A stretch of DNA of 64,000 nucleotides from Oscillatoriales cyanobacterium (GTDB lineage Bacteria; Cyanobacteriota; Cyanobacteriia; CACIAM-69d), in assembly GCA_004292515.1 (NCBI GenBank), contig RDXB01000034.1, forward strand, positions 1 to 64,000. The letters run 5' to 3'. Every line of letters begins with the position of its first letter. The stretch's first letter is position 1. Shown in pieces: positions 56,638-64,000 of this stretch. The notes under the pieces were generated by a model. That model was given only the letters and a program-made list of their open reading frames with translations, ran no database searches and was not told the DNA's origin. The position numbers and the translations under genes were made by a program.

Positions 56638-57564
56638 ATGGAGAGCTTCTCTCAAAACCCATCCCTTTGGCAGCCCAATCGTCAAGCCAGCCAACAGACG
56701 GATCTGTTGGTTCGCTCGATTTTGGGACTTTTTTCCTTTGTATCCGTTGCCACAACTGCTGGGATTGTCTTGACCCTATTTTTCGAGACGGTCGATTTCT
56801 TCAGGGTCATCCCAATTTGGCGATTCTTTAGCGAAACTCGCTGGACTCCTCTCTTTGCTAGCGCACAGTTTGGGATCATCGTTCTAATCAGTGCCACAGT
56901 TTTGACCACGAGCATTGCGATCGCCGTAGCCTTACCTTTGGGGCTGCTCTCGGCCATCTGTTTGAGTGAATACGCTAGCCCGAAAGTGCGCCAAATCCTG
57001 AAGCCCGCCTTGGAAGTGCTGGCCGGCGTGCCTACGGTGGTCTATGGCTACTTCGCTCTGCTGTTTGTCACCCCCTTGCTACAAAAAATCATTCCCGGTC
57101 TCCAGGGCTTCAACGCCTTGAGTGCGGGCATGGTGCTGGGGATTGCGATTACACCGCTGATTGCCTCCCTCAGTGAAGATGCGATCTATGCAGTGCCGCG
57201 CAGCCTACGCGATGGTTCCTATGCATTGGGAGCCACCAAACGCGAAACAATCGTGTCGGTGGTGTTGCCTGCGGCCTTGTCGGGGATTGTGGCTTCGGTG
57301 ATTTTGGCAGTGTCACGGGCGATCGGGGAAACGATGATCGTGGCGATCGCGGCGGGTCAAAATGCCACCTTGGGTCTCAATCCCTTGGTTTCAACCATGA
57401 CCATGACGGCCTACATTGTGCAGGTGAGTTTGGGCGACACGCCAGCCGGCTCGATCGCCTACCAAACCCTATTTGCCGTCGGTACTACGCTGTTCGTGAT
57501 GACCCTGGGGCTGAACGTATTTAGCTTCTGGTTTGTGCGCCGCTTCCGGGAGAAATACGACTAA
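56638..57564 (+). CDS. pstC: Phosphate ABC transporter permease PstC
   Basis: This membrane permease of the phosphate importer has 308 residues from the ATG at 56,638 (MESFSQNP). The first in-frame start at 56,488 would add 50 residues that look untranslated. About six membrane helices, with [20 protein letters not shown] and the EAA-like loop [20 protein letters not shown], then [20 protein letters not shown] and [16 protein letters not shown] at the end. Its stop TAA shares one base with the pstA ATG (TAATG), indicating translational coupling. Confidence 0.95.
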   Translation: MESFSQNPSLWQPNRQASQQTDLLVRSILGLFSFVSVATTAGIVLTLFFETVDFFRVIPIWRFFSETRWTPLFASAQFGIIVLISATVLTTSIAIAVALPLGLLSAICLSEYASPKVRQILKPALEVLAGVPTVVYGYFALLFVTPLLQKIIPGLQGFNALSAGMVLGIAITPLIASLSEDAIYAVPRSLRDGSYALGATKRETIVSVVLPAALSGIVASVILAVSRAIGETMIVAIAAGQNATLGLNPLVSTMTMTAYIVQVSLGDTPAGSIAYQTLFAVGTTLFVMTLGLNVFSFWFVRRFREKYD

Positions 57565-58484
57565 TGGCTACTTCACCTCATGGGCCCGATCACTCTGAGC
57601 GATCGCGGGCAATGCTGTTTAACCCCCAGCTCGAACGGCGCTACCTTTGGGACAACCTGTTTGCCAGCGCCACCTGGATTGCCACGGGCCTGGCGATTTT
57701 AGTGCTGCTTGTACTGCTAGCCGATGTATTGCTGGATGGCTCACCCCGCCTCAGTTGGCAATTCATCACGAGCTTGCCTTCGCGCAAACCTGAGCTAGCC
57801 GGGATTGCGGCGGCCTTGGGTGGGTCAATTTGGCTGTTGGTGTTGACGGCGTTGATTGCTTTCCCGATCGGGGTGGGAGCGGGTCTGTATTTGGAGGAGT
57901 TTTCGATCGAGTCCTGGTGGTCTCGCCTGATCGAAATCAACATCTCCAACCTGGCCGGCGTACCCTCAATCATCTACGGACTGCTAGGCTTACAAGTATT
58001 TGCACGCTGGATGCAGCCGCTAACAGGGGGGCGCAGCGTTTTGACTGGGGCCTTGACCTTGGCATTGCTGGTGCTGCCGGTGATCATCGTGTCCACGCGC
58101 GAAGCCTTGCGCACTGTGCCCGATGGCTTACGACAAGCGGGTTTTGCGCTCGGGGCAACTCGCTGGCAAGTGGTTTCGGCCCATGTGCTGCCGTTGGCCC
58201 TGCCAGGGATTATGACGGGGACGATTTTGGCCCTATCCCGGGCGATTGGTGAAACGGCGGCCCTGATTACGATCGGGGCATTAACCTTTGTGCCGTTTAT
58301 CCCCAACAACCCAACCAGTCCCTTCACGGCATTGCCCATTCAGATCTACAACTGGGTGTCGCGTCCGCAGCAGGGATTCCACGTCAATGCAGCGGCTGGC
58401 ATCATCATCTTGATGGTGGTGTTGATGATGATGAATGCCACGGCAATTTTGCTGCGCAATCGATTCCAAAAGACGCTGACCTAG
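57564..58484 (+). CDS. pstA: Phosphate ABC transporter permease PstA
   Basis: This is the partner permease of PstC, with 306 residues and six membrane helices. Family features are GGSIWLLVLTALIAFPIGVG, INISNLAGVPSIIYGLLGLQ, and the ATPase-contact loop DGLRQAGFALGATRWQVVSA followed by HVLPLALPGIMTGT. SRAIGETAALITIGALTFVP follows. It overlaps pstC by one base and is followed by a 237-bp gap before pstB. Confidence 0.96.
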   Translation: MATSPHGPDHSERSRAMLFNPQLERRYLWDNLFASATWIATGLAILVLLVLLADVLLDGSPRLSWQFITSLPSRKPELAGIAAALGGSIWLLVLTALIAFPIGVGAGLYLEEFSIESWWSRLIEINISNLAGVPSIIYGLLGLQVFARWMQPLTGGRSVLTGALTLALLVLPVIIVSTREALRTVPDGLRQAGFALGATRWQVVSAHVLPLALPGIMTGTILALSRAIGETAALITIGALTFVPFIPNNPTSPFTALPIQIYNWVSRPQQGFHVNAAAGIIILMVVLMMMNATAILLRNRFQKTLT

Positions 58485-58721
58485 ATTCCCCCAAATCCTG
58501 CCATGGTGGCCCGATCGCGGCGGCGGGCCCCAGGCAGCAACCCACGGCATGAGGCGATCGCCGATGATCGAGTCGTTGGGTTGGCAAAAGTCGGGGTGAA
58601 ACGATTTGGCACGAGGACTTTAGGGTGAGATCTTCCACCGGGACGATCGCTCAACCCTTGAAAGCCCAATGACTACGATGCGCCCCATGCTGGTTTTCCT
58701 TTAAGTTCAGGTTTGATTGGT
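58485..58721. other. Gap between pstA and pstB
   Basis: At 237 bp this is unusually long for the otherwise compact pst operon. It contains four GATCG sites and no gene, strong hairpin or promoter that I can defend. It could host an internal promoter or a processing site. Confidence 0.4.
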
Positions 58722-59507
58722 ATGCAATCTCCCACGGCGGTTTTATCGGCTCGATCGGTCTCGGTGTACTACGGCTCCAGCTTGGCGGTGCGTCAGGTGT
58801 CCTTGGATATTCCCCGGGGCGAAATTGTCGCCTTCATTGGCCCCTCCGGCTGCGGCAAAAGCACCATCCTGCGCTGCTTTAACCGCATGAACGATCTGGT
58901 GGCTAGTGCCCGGGTCGAAGGACAAATTACCTATAACGATCGCGATCTATACGGGCCGAAAGTCGATGCGGTGGCCATTCGCAGCCGCATCGGCATGGTG
59001 TTTCAGCGCCCCAATCCTTTCCCCAAATCGATTTACGAAAATATTGCCTTTGGCGCAAGGATCAACGGCTATCGCGGCAACATGGATGAGCTGGTGGAAG
59101 GCTCCCTGCGCCGCGCCGCCCTGTGGGACGAGGTGAAAGACAAGCTGCGAGATAGTGGTTTGGCCCTGTCGGGTGGACAACAGCAGCGCCTCTGCATTGC
59201 CCGGGCCGTGGCGATCCAGCCGGAAGTAATTTTGATGGATGAGCCTTGCTCGGCGCTGGATCCGATTTCGACCCTGCGGATCGAGGAGCTGATCAAGGAA
59301 CTGAGCGGCGACTACACGATCGTGATCGTGACCCACAACATGCAACAGGCCTCGCGGGTGAGCGATCGCACGGCCTTTTTCAATGCCGAAGCGACAGACG
59401 CGGGCAGCAAGGTGGGTTACCTGGTGGAATACGATCGCACCGAGCGGATTTTCCACGAACCGGCCCAAGAAGCCACGCGCGATTACGTGACGGGTCGGTT
59501 TGGCTAA
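58722..59507 (+). CDS. pstB: Phosphate ABC transporter ATP-binding protein PstB
   Basis: PstB is the ATPase of the phosphate importer, with 261 residues from the ATG at 58,722. The Walker A is GPSGCGKST (40-48), followed by [20 protein letters not shown], specific to PstB. The signature motif is [14 protein letters not shown], and the Walker B is [13 protein letters not shown]. The late [20 protein letters not shown] is also characteristic. An in-frame TTG at 58,713 is less likely. Last gene of pstSCAB. Confidence 0.97.
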   Translation: MQSPTAVLSARSVSVYYGSSLAVRQVSLDIPRGEIVAFIGPSGCGKSTILRCFNRMNDLVASARVEGQITYNDRDLYGPKVDAVAIRSRIGMVFQRPNPFPKSIYENIAFGARINGYRGNMDELVEGSLRRAALWDEVKDKLRDSGLALSGGQQQRLCIARAVAIQPEVILMDEPCSALDPISTLRIEELIKELSGDYTIVIVTHNMQQASRVSDRTAFFNAEATDAGSKVGYLVEYDRTERIFHEPAQEATRDYVTGRFG

Positions 59508-59619
59508 ATTTGGCTAAATAATCGATTCCAGCCTGTTTATTCCAGCCTTCTCAGGGATTGCAGCTTCTCTCCGGTGACGGGGGGAAGCTTGCTGGTTTTG
59601 GGGGTCGGGCACGGGCGGC

Positions 59620-60831
59620 CTAGGGACGTTGCAAAATTTCTGACCAGCGATCGAGTAGGGATTCGATCGCCCGCAAACAACGCCGACTCGTCCAGCCCGC
59701 CGCACAACTAGCCGCGATCGCCGCCCCACCCGCGCCCACACCCTCTTTCACAAAGCCCGCTTCATAGGCCCGCAGTTGCGCCCAAGCCGAAGCCCCAAAA
59801 TCTAACTGGCTCGTCAGCAAAATCGGTTCCTGTTCATCCGAGCCGATCGCCCGGGCCAAGCCCACGGTGTCGGCCGTCAGATCATGGACGACCCAAGGCG
59901 TAGTACCTACTGCGATCGCCGCTGGATTCCAGGGCAGGTTGCGGGCCCGGGCGATCGCGGCCGCTAGCCCATAGACCGCCAACATTTGCGTCCCCCCTGC
60001 CAACAGCGCACCGCCCCGTTGGCTAGCAACCAGGGCCATGCCCGCCGCCACTGGTTGCATTGGGTCGCCCACCGCCGCCACGATCGCCAACGGATCGCAA
60101 TCGGGGTGGGGTTGCCAGCGGCGCGTGGCCCCATCCCACTGGCCCAATCCTGCTTGGGCCAAGCCTTGCAACGCTAAATCCAGCTTTTGGTGATGGTTGC
60201 AGCGCACATGGCTGCTGTTGACGCGATCGGCCGCATCAATGCCCAGACCCAACAACACCGCCAAGGCCGTGCTGGTGCCGCCCACCACACATTCAGCAAT
60301 CAGCAAATAATCTGGCGGGACGGGGGCCGTTTGAAACAACCGCTCGCCCCAAAGCAGACCCGCCGCAAATAACTGTTCGACGACGGCGCGATCGAGGGCT
60401 TGTCCCGTGCTTAGGCAACGGGCCGTCACCCCCCCCAGCCGCGTTGTGGGTACCGATGGCAGATCGGGCAACCCCGCATTAAACAAGCGCACCCGCCAGC
60501 GCAGGGCCTCAACCACCGCTCGGGAAATCAACACCGGCGAAGCGCCAGCCACGAGGGGGGGCAAGGGATAGCGGGGATTGCAGCGGGGGCCATTGACCAA
60601 GAATTCTGCATCGGCCAGGGCTGTGTAGCGGCGATCGGCTGGGGTTGCTCCAGCGGCCGAAATCTGGGGAATCAGCCCCGTTTCCGTAAAGCCCAAAATG
60701 CAGGCAAAGAGTGGCTGCTGGCCCCGGCGCGATCGCAGCCACTGTTTTGCCCGATCGCCGCCTGTGCAGAGTTGCACCGAGGGCGGTAAATCGGGGTCTT
60801 GCCCATCCGTCGATGACCGATTCGATGTCAA
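59620..60831 (-). CDS. CobT-like nicotinate-nucleotide phosphoribosyltransferase family protein
   Basis: The 403-residue protein resembles the archaeal/cyanobacterial family related to CobT, which activates a base for the lower ligand of cobamides. Seen are PLFACILGFTETGLIPQISA, TADTVGLARAIG, the Gly-rich LIAECVVGGTSTALAVLLGL, and VAAVGDPMQPVAAGMALVAS with GGTQMLAVYGLAAAIARARN. Cyanobacteria usually make pseudocobalamin with adenine as lower base, so its real substrate may differ from dimethylbenzimidazole. No cob cluster is nearby. A 15-bp tandem repeat lies just upstream of the start. Confidence 0.82.
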   Translation of the reverse strand: MTSNRSSTDGQDPDLPPSVQLCTGGDRAKQWLRSRRGQQPLFACILGFTETGLIPQISAAGATPADRRYTALADAEFLVNGPRCNPRYPLPPLVAGASPVLISRAVVEALRWRVRLFNAGLPDLPSVPTTRLGGVTARCLSTGQALDRAVVEQLFAAGLLWGERLFQTAPVPPDYLLIAECVVGGTSTALAVLLGLGIDAADRVNSSHVRCNHHQKLDLALQGLAQAGLGQWDGATRRWQPHPDCDPLAIVAAVGDPMQPVAAGMALVASQRGGALLAGGTQMLAVYGLAAAIARARNLPWNPAAIAVGTTPWVVHDLTADTVGLARAIGSDEQEPILLTSQLDFGASAWAQLRAYEAGFVKEGVGAGGAAIAASCAAGWTSRRCLRAIESLLDRWSEILQRP

Positions 60832-60856
60832 GTTGGAGATCGTCCCTAAGAGGTGG

Positions 60857-60946
60857 GTGACTGGGAATTAGATGACCGGGAATTAAATGACCGGGAATTA
60901 AATGACCGGGAATTAAATGACCGGGAATTAGGCTACTGGGAACTAG
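60857..60946. repeat. 15-bp tandem repeat, six units
   Basis: The unit ATGACCGGGAATTAA is exact at 60,872-60,886, 60,887-60,901 and 60,902-60,916, with one-base or few-base variants at 60,857, 60,917 and 60,932. The array sits between the CobT-like start (60,831) and the stop of the DUF2232 gene (61,022), in the leader of the CobT-like gene. Confidence 0.97.
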
Positions 60947-61021
60947 GCTGCTGGAAAGGGAGATTGGGTCGCTGGGATCATGACCAACAATTTGCCCGAT
61001 CGCGCTGCTAGAGGGAGCGCT

Positions 61022-61729
61022 TTAGTCTGTCTCAAGCAGGGTTTGCACCCAACGCGGTGGCGGCGGCAACCGTAACCCCAGGCGATCGAACACAGCCCAA
61101 GCCACCAAATGCACCGCAAAGACGTAGACCGCTCCATTGATCGTAATCATCAGGGCGGCAAATCCTTGTACCACCCCCAAATCTGGTCGCCACAACAGAC
61201 CCAACTGCACCGCTCCCCATTCCAGCAGTCCCGTGACCTGCACGGTGATGTAAGTCCACAGGTCTTCTCCCAGCAGCACCGACACGAGACCAATACGGAA
61301 AAACAACCCCGTGGCACTCAGCAAGGTGCCAAGGGCGATCGAGCGGCCCCAATCCATTTTTCGAGTCCACAGGCAACCGAGCAAGACCCCCAACAGACCG
61401 TAGGGCATCACGTACTGAATGCTGCGCGGTGGCCCCATCAACACCGACAGCAACAGGCCGGAGACGATCGCCGCCATCCAAGCCGATCGCGCTCCCCAGC
61501 GCAGATAGACCAGGGCGATCGGAATGGGAAAAAACACCCGCAAGGCCGGCCCCAGGGGAAAGTAAAAATTGACCAACCAAATCAGGCTGGCGGCACTGGC
61601 CAAAAAGGCCGTTTCCACCAAGGCTAGGGGCGCGACGGTGTCGGTGCGCGGTGGCAGCAGGGCGGGGCGATCGCGCGGGGCATCCGCAGGCGGCGGGTCA
61701 ACCGGCAACTGAGGGGGCAAAGAACTCAT
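61022..61729 (-). CDS. DUF2232 family membrane protein
   Basis: A 235-residue protein with a Pro-rich cytoplasmic N-terminus (about 1-30) and about six membrane helices. Signature segments are LVETAFLASAASLIWLVNFY, FFPIPIALVYLRWGARSAWM, and LLSVLMGPPRSIQYVMPYGL with GVLLGCLWTRKM. This is the cyanobacterial DUF2232 group, distantly like ECF-transporter S components; the substrate is unknown. No ECF ATPase gene is adjacent. It runs in the same direction as the CobT-like gene. Confidence 0.83.
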   Translation of the reverse strand: MSSLPPQLPVDPPPADAPRDRPALLPPRTDTVAPLALVETAFLASAASLIWLVNFYFPLGPALRVFFPIPIALVYLRWGARSAWMAAIVSGLLLSVLMGPPRSIQYVMPYGLLGVLLGCLWTRKMDWGRSIALGTLLSATGLFFRIGLVSVLLGEDLWTYITVQVTGLLEWGAVQLGLLWRPDLGVVQGFAALMITINGAVYVFAVHLVAWAVFDRLGLRLPPPPRWVQTLLETD

Positions 61730-61879
61730 GGCCTTTCAAAATTTCAAGAGGGCGCGATCGATCAGGGGGGCATCCAGACAGGGAACATCCAGAATCACCA
61801 TGTGAGGAGTCACCATGTGGGGAGTCACCCTGCTCCCAACCAATACACAAAAATCAGGCACAACTGTTGATTAACCCCT

Positions 61880-63235
61880 TCAAGTGCGATCGAAGGTCGG
61901 CTCCAGGTCGCGGGCGAACGATCGCCCCCAGACCCGCCCTAAGTATCGCCGCCAGTGAGTTCCGGCTGTTGCTTCGAGAGCATACCATCCTGTTGTAAGC
62001 CGCAGGAATGGTGCACCAGCGGCCAAGGCCTGGTAGACCGGATCGGTGGCGGATCCAGGCGCGAAGGTCGGATCGGGTAACAGACCCGCAGGAATCGTCC
62101 CTTCCAATAATTGCTGAATCGATCGGCGACAGGCCCGAGCATGGATACCATCCTGTTCGAGGCGATCGAGCAGTTGTTCAAGCGATTGGGGTTCCGGCCC
62201 CAAATGGCGCAGCAATGCTGCAAATAGGAAGTAGTGATCGTAGGGTTGGGCGCTATCCCAAGGGGGCTGCTCGGGTATATGGGTTGCCCCGATCGCTACT
62301 CGGCCCAGGGCGATCGGGGCGGGGGGTGGCGGCTCCCAGGTCATGATGGCGTTGGGACATTTTTGCCGCAAGTACTGGGCTAACCCGCTGATGGGGTCGG
62401 GCGCGGCGGGGGCATGATCCTGAGCCAGATCGGAACTAGCGGCGATCGCCCCGCGCACCAACAAGCGTTCAATTTTTTGGGGCGCAATCCCCGACTGGCT
62501 GCAAAGGTGATTGAAGGCCCCGTTCAGGGCATCAAGGGGATCGATTGCATCCAACGGGCTGACCGGGTTATGGGCCGCCAAACCGTGCAGCGCTGCCACT
62601 TGTCGGCCAAAGTCGCGATCGATCAGGGTCAGTTGTAGGATTTCCCCTTGTTGATCCAAGAGGCCGCAACAGCCCCAATTACGGGGGCCATCCCAGGCGA
62701 TCGCTGCGGCCAACCCCTCAGCAACACTGCTGACCTGGCTGGCCCGAGCCACCAACCCAGCCGCCAAGACCGCTTCCCGCAGGTTCGATCGCCAAGCTTC
62801 ACAACTGGGCACGGGATAGGCCACCACCACTTCACTGAGCGATCGCAACACCACGGGCGGCACAGGTTTCCCCGTCGCCGTCACCCAGGGCAGGTGCGGA
62901 TCTCGCAGCCGCGCCAGGGAGCGCCCTAGGGTTTCGATCAAGACGGGTAACGGAGCCGATCGCCGCCCACCATCCCACTGCACCACAGGCTGGGCTGTTG
63001 TTGTGCCCGGTGGTCGATAGGCTAGCCCTGCCCCAAACAAGGCTTTGGGTAGGGGAGTGCTCGGTGATTCCCAATCCCACGGCAGGGCCAATTGTGGACC
63101 CTCGGGCGATCGCAAGCCCAGCAGCCCTACCCGATCAAACTGGCGATCGCGCAGGGCCACTGACCAAGTTCCCGCCCCCAAACTCAGACCCAAACACCAG
63201 CGATCGGCAGCCGGAACCAAGCTCGATCGGTTCAT
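61880..63235 (-). CDS. Actin/Hsp70-like (ASKHA-fold) protein, unknown function
   Basis: The 451-residue protein begins LGLSLGAGTWSVALRDRQFD (residues 15-34), which matches the phosphate-1 loop pattern of actin/Hsp70 ATPases in spacing. Further hints are SEVVVAYPVPSCEAWRSNLR (about 130), ASQVSSVAEGLAAAIAWDGP (about 165-185, like the Hsp70 'EP.AAA' region) and GCCGLLDQQGEILQLTLIDRD (about 188). The key phosphate-2 Asp-Gly pair is not clear, so ATP hydrolysis is uncertain. The C-terminal 150 residues are of unknown fold. Its ATG overlaps the stop of the upstream acidic-protein gene (ATGA), so the two are translationally coupled. Confidence 0.6.
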   Translation of the reverse strand: MNRSSLVPAADRWCLGLSLGAGTWSVALRDRQFDRVGLLGLRSPEGPQLALPWDWESPSTPLPKALFGAGLAYRPPGTTTAQPVVQWDGGRRSAPLPVLIETLGRSLARLRDPHLPWVTATGKPVPPVVLRSLSEVVVAYPVPSCEAWRSNLREAVLAAGLVARASQVSSVAEGLAAAIAWDGPRNWGCCGLLDQQGEILQLTLIDRDFGRQVAALHGLAAHNPVSPLDAIDPLDALNGAFNHLCSQSGIAPQKIERLLVRGAIAASSDLAQDHAPAAPDPISGLAQYLRQKCPNAIMTWEPPPPAPIALGRVAIGATHIPEQPPWDSAQPYDHYFLFAALLRHLGPEPQSLEQLLDRLEQDGIHARACRRSIQQLLEGTIPAGLLPDPTFAPGSATDPVYQALAAGAPFLRLTTGWYALEATAGTHWRRYLGRVWGRSFARDLEPTFDRT

Positions 63236-64000
63236 TCCTTCTTGGTTTCGTCCAAATCGCTATCGGTCAACAGCGACTCCGACAACAGGGCATCGAGATC
63301 GCCATCAAGCTCACCTAAGGGCGACAAATCAGCCGATTCACCAAACTCCGTGAGGGTCGCTTCCAAGTTGGTCGGATCAAAGCTGGCCGAATCCAGATCC
63401 AAAAAGCCCAGTCCATCGTCATCATCCCCGATCGCCCCACTGGCATCAAGCGGATCGCCAAAGGCCACCATCCCGGCATCCAAGGCAAAGTCCAGGGATT
63501 GGATCTCCAGCGGGTTAGCGGTCAAATCTGCCAGACTCAGATCCGCATCGTCCCCCAGTCCCGGCAAACCATCATCCACATTATCCAGATTGAGGCTTAT
63601 CAAACCAAAATCCAGATTGTCGATCCCGTCTGCATCGTCCGTTAAGTTATCGGACAACGCATCACTCAACAGAGCATCACTCGGTAAGTCAACATTCGAC
63701 AAGTCAACATTCGGTAAATCAGCCGTGGCATCCCAACCCGTTTCCAAGGATTGGTCGATCGCTTCCCCCAAATCCGCCAAATCACCCAGGCTGCTGAGGG
63801 CATCCAGGGTCCCAGTCTGATCAGCCCCTAAGTCACTCACCACCGGGGGATCAGCGCTCAAATCCTCTAGACCAACCTCTCCCCAGTCGCCGCCGACGGG
63901 GTCGAGATCATCCACCTCATCCATCGCCTCGGGAGCCGCATCCACCGCAGCCCCCCACTCATCAGGCAAATCCATCTCCAGAGCAGCAGCTTCCGTCTCC
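63232..64000 (-). CDS. Highly acidic Asp/Leu-rich protein, N-terminus beyond window
   Basis: The minus-strand frame stays open to the window edge; the visible part is about 256 residues. From the first internal Met (63,975) there are by my count about 53 Asp in 247 residues, no Arg and only two Lys (both in the last five residues). The sequence is built of loose repeats such as LPNVDLSNVDLPSDALLSDA and LGDDADLSLADLTANPLEIQ. It is probably intrinsically disordered and strongly negative at neutral pH. It overlaps the next gene by ATGA. No family is recognised; the N-terminal domain may lie outside the window. Confidence 0.75.
   Translation of the reverse strand, partial: ETEAAALEMDLPDEWGAAVDAAPEAMDEVDDLDPVGGDWGEVGLEDLSADPPVVSDLGADQTGTLDALSSLGDLADLGEAIDQSLETGWDATADLPNVDLSNVDLPSDALLSDALSDNLTDDADGIDNLDFGLISLNLDNVDDGLPGLGDDADLSLADLTANPLEIQSLDFALDAGMVAFGDPLDASGAIGDDDDGLGFLDLDSASFDPTNLEATLTEFGESADLSPLGELDGDLDALLSESLLTDSDLDETKKE

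Noticed and set aside
60857-60946. CRISPR array
   Set aside because: The repeats are head-to-tail with no spacers, and there are no cas genes in the window.

Overview
The window is a 64 kb piece of a cyanobacterial chromosome. It carries psbK (photosystem II), petC and petA (cytochrome b6f), psb34 (photosystem II assembly), menG, many families known mainly from cyanobacteria (DUF3370, DUF3067, DUF3493, DUF4346, DUF4912, DUF2232), and a very high density of the octamer GCGATCGC (HIP1), a hallmark of many cyanobacterial genomes. I cannot name the genus from sequence alone. Most genes are GC-rich. The main exception is an AT-rich island at about 7.84-10.8 kb. I see no transposase, integrase, phage gene or CRISPR array.

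Layout. 0-7.2 kb: a partial LpxB-related protein, proA, the nucleoid protein HU, a PBP4-type carboxypeptidase and an iron permease (futB). 7.2-10.6 kb: an AT-rich MmeI-like restriction-modification gene with a Uma2-family gene overlapping its stop codon. 10.9-20 kb: gltX, a TPR lipo/secreted protein, a peroxiredoxin-like protein, an MscS-related membrane protein, DUF3370 and an MBOAT acyltransferase. 20.2-26.5 kb: the respiratory terminal oxidase locus, with the heme O/A synthases ctaB-ctaA divergent from ctaC-ctaD-ctaE. 26.9-34.5 kb: a CPA2 antiporter, an SDR protein, a Cache-HAMP histidine kinase and a DUF4912 protein. 35-43 kb: a small membrane protein, psbK, a large GT-C-like membrane protein with DUF4346, a PatA-type response regulator, a VOC protein, tRNA-Thr(CGU) and DUF3493. 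43.2-53.1 kb: a SNF2 helicase, petC-petA, DUF3067, menG, tyrA, psb34, thiG and an RsbW-like kinase. 53.1-59.5 kb: a STAS-sugar transferase fusion, then pstS-pstC-pstA-pstB behind a candidate Pho box. 59.6-64 kb: a CobT-family protein, DUF2232, an actin/Hsp70-like protein and a very acidic partial protein.

Working together: ctaB/ctaA supply heme A for the ctaCDE oxidase. PetC and PetA are two subunits of the same cytochrome b6f complex, and pstSCAB is one phosphate importer. The RsbW-like kinase gene sits 13 bp behind the STAS-sugar transferase gene, and both keep the residues needed for a kinase/substrate partner switch. This suggests (inference) that the first step of exopolysaccharide synthesis is controlled by phosphorylation.

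The non-coding DNA is unusually structured. A dispersed repeat family centred on a 20-bp perfect palindrome occurs at about eight places. A 127-bp element has perfect 16-bp terminal inverted repeats and sits between 24-bp direct repeats. Several intergenic or leader regions carry 14- or 15-bp tandem repeats or 13-bp inverted repeats. All product names come from reading motifs by eye; no database search was run.
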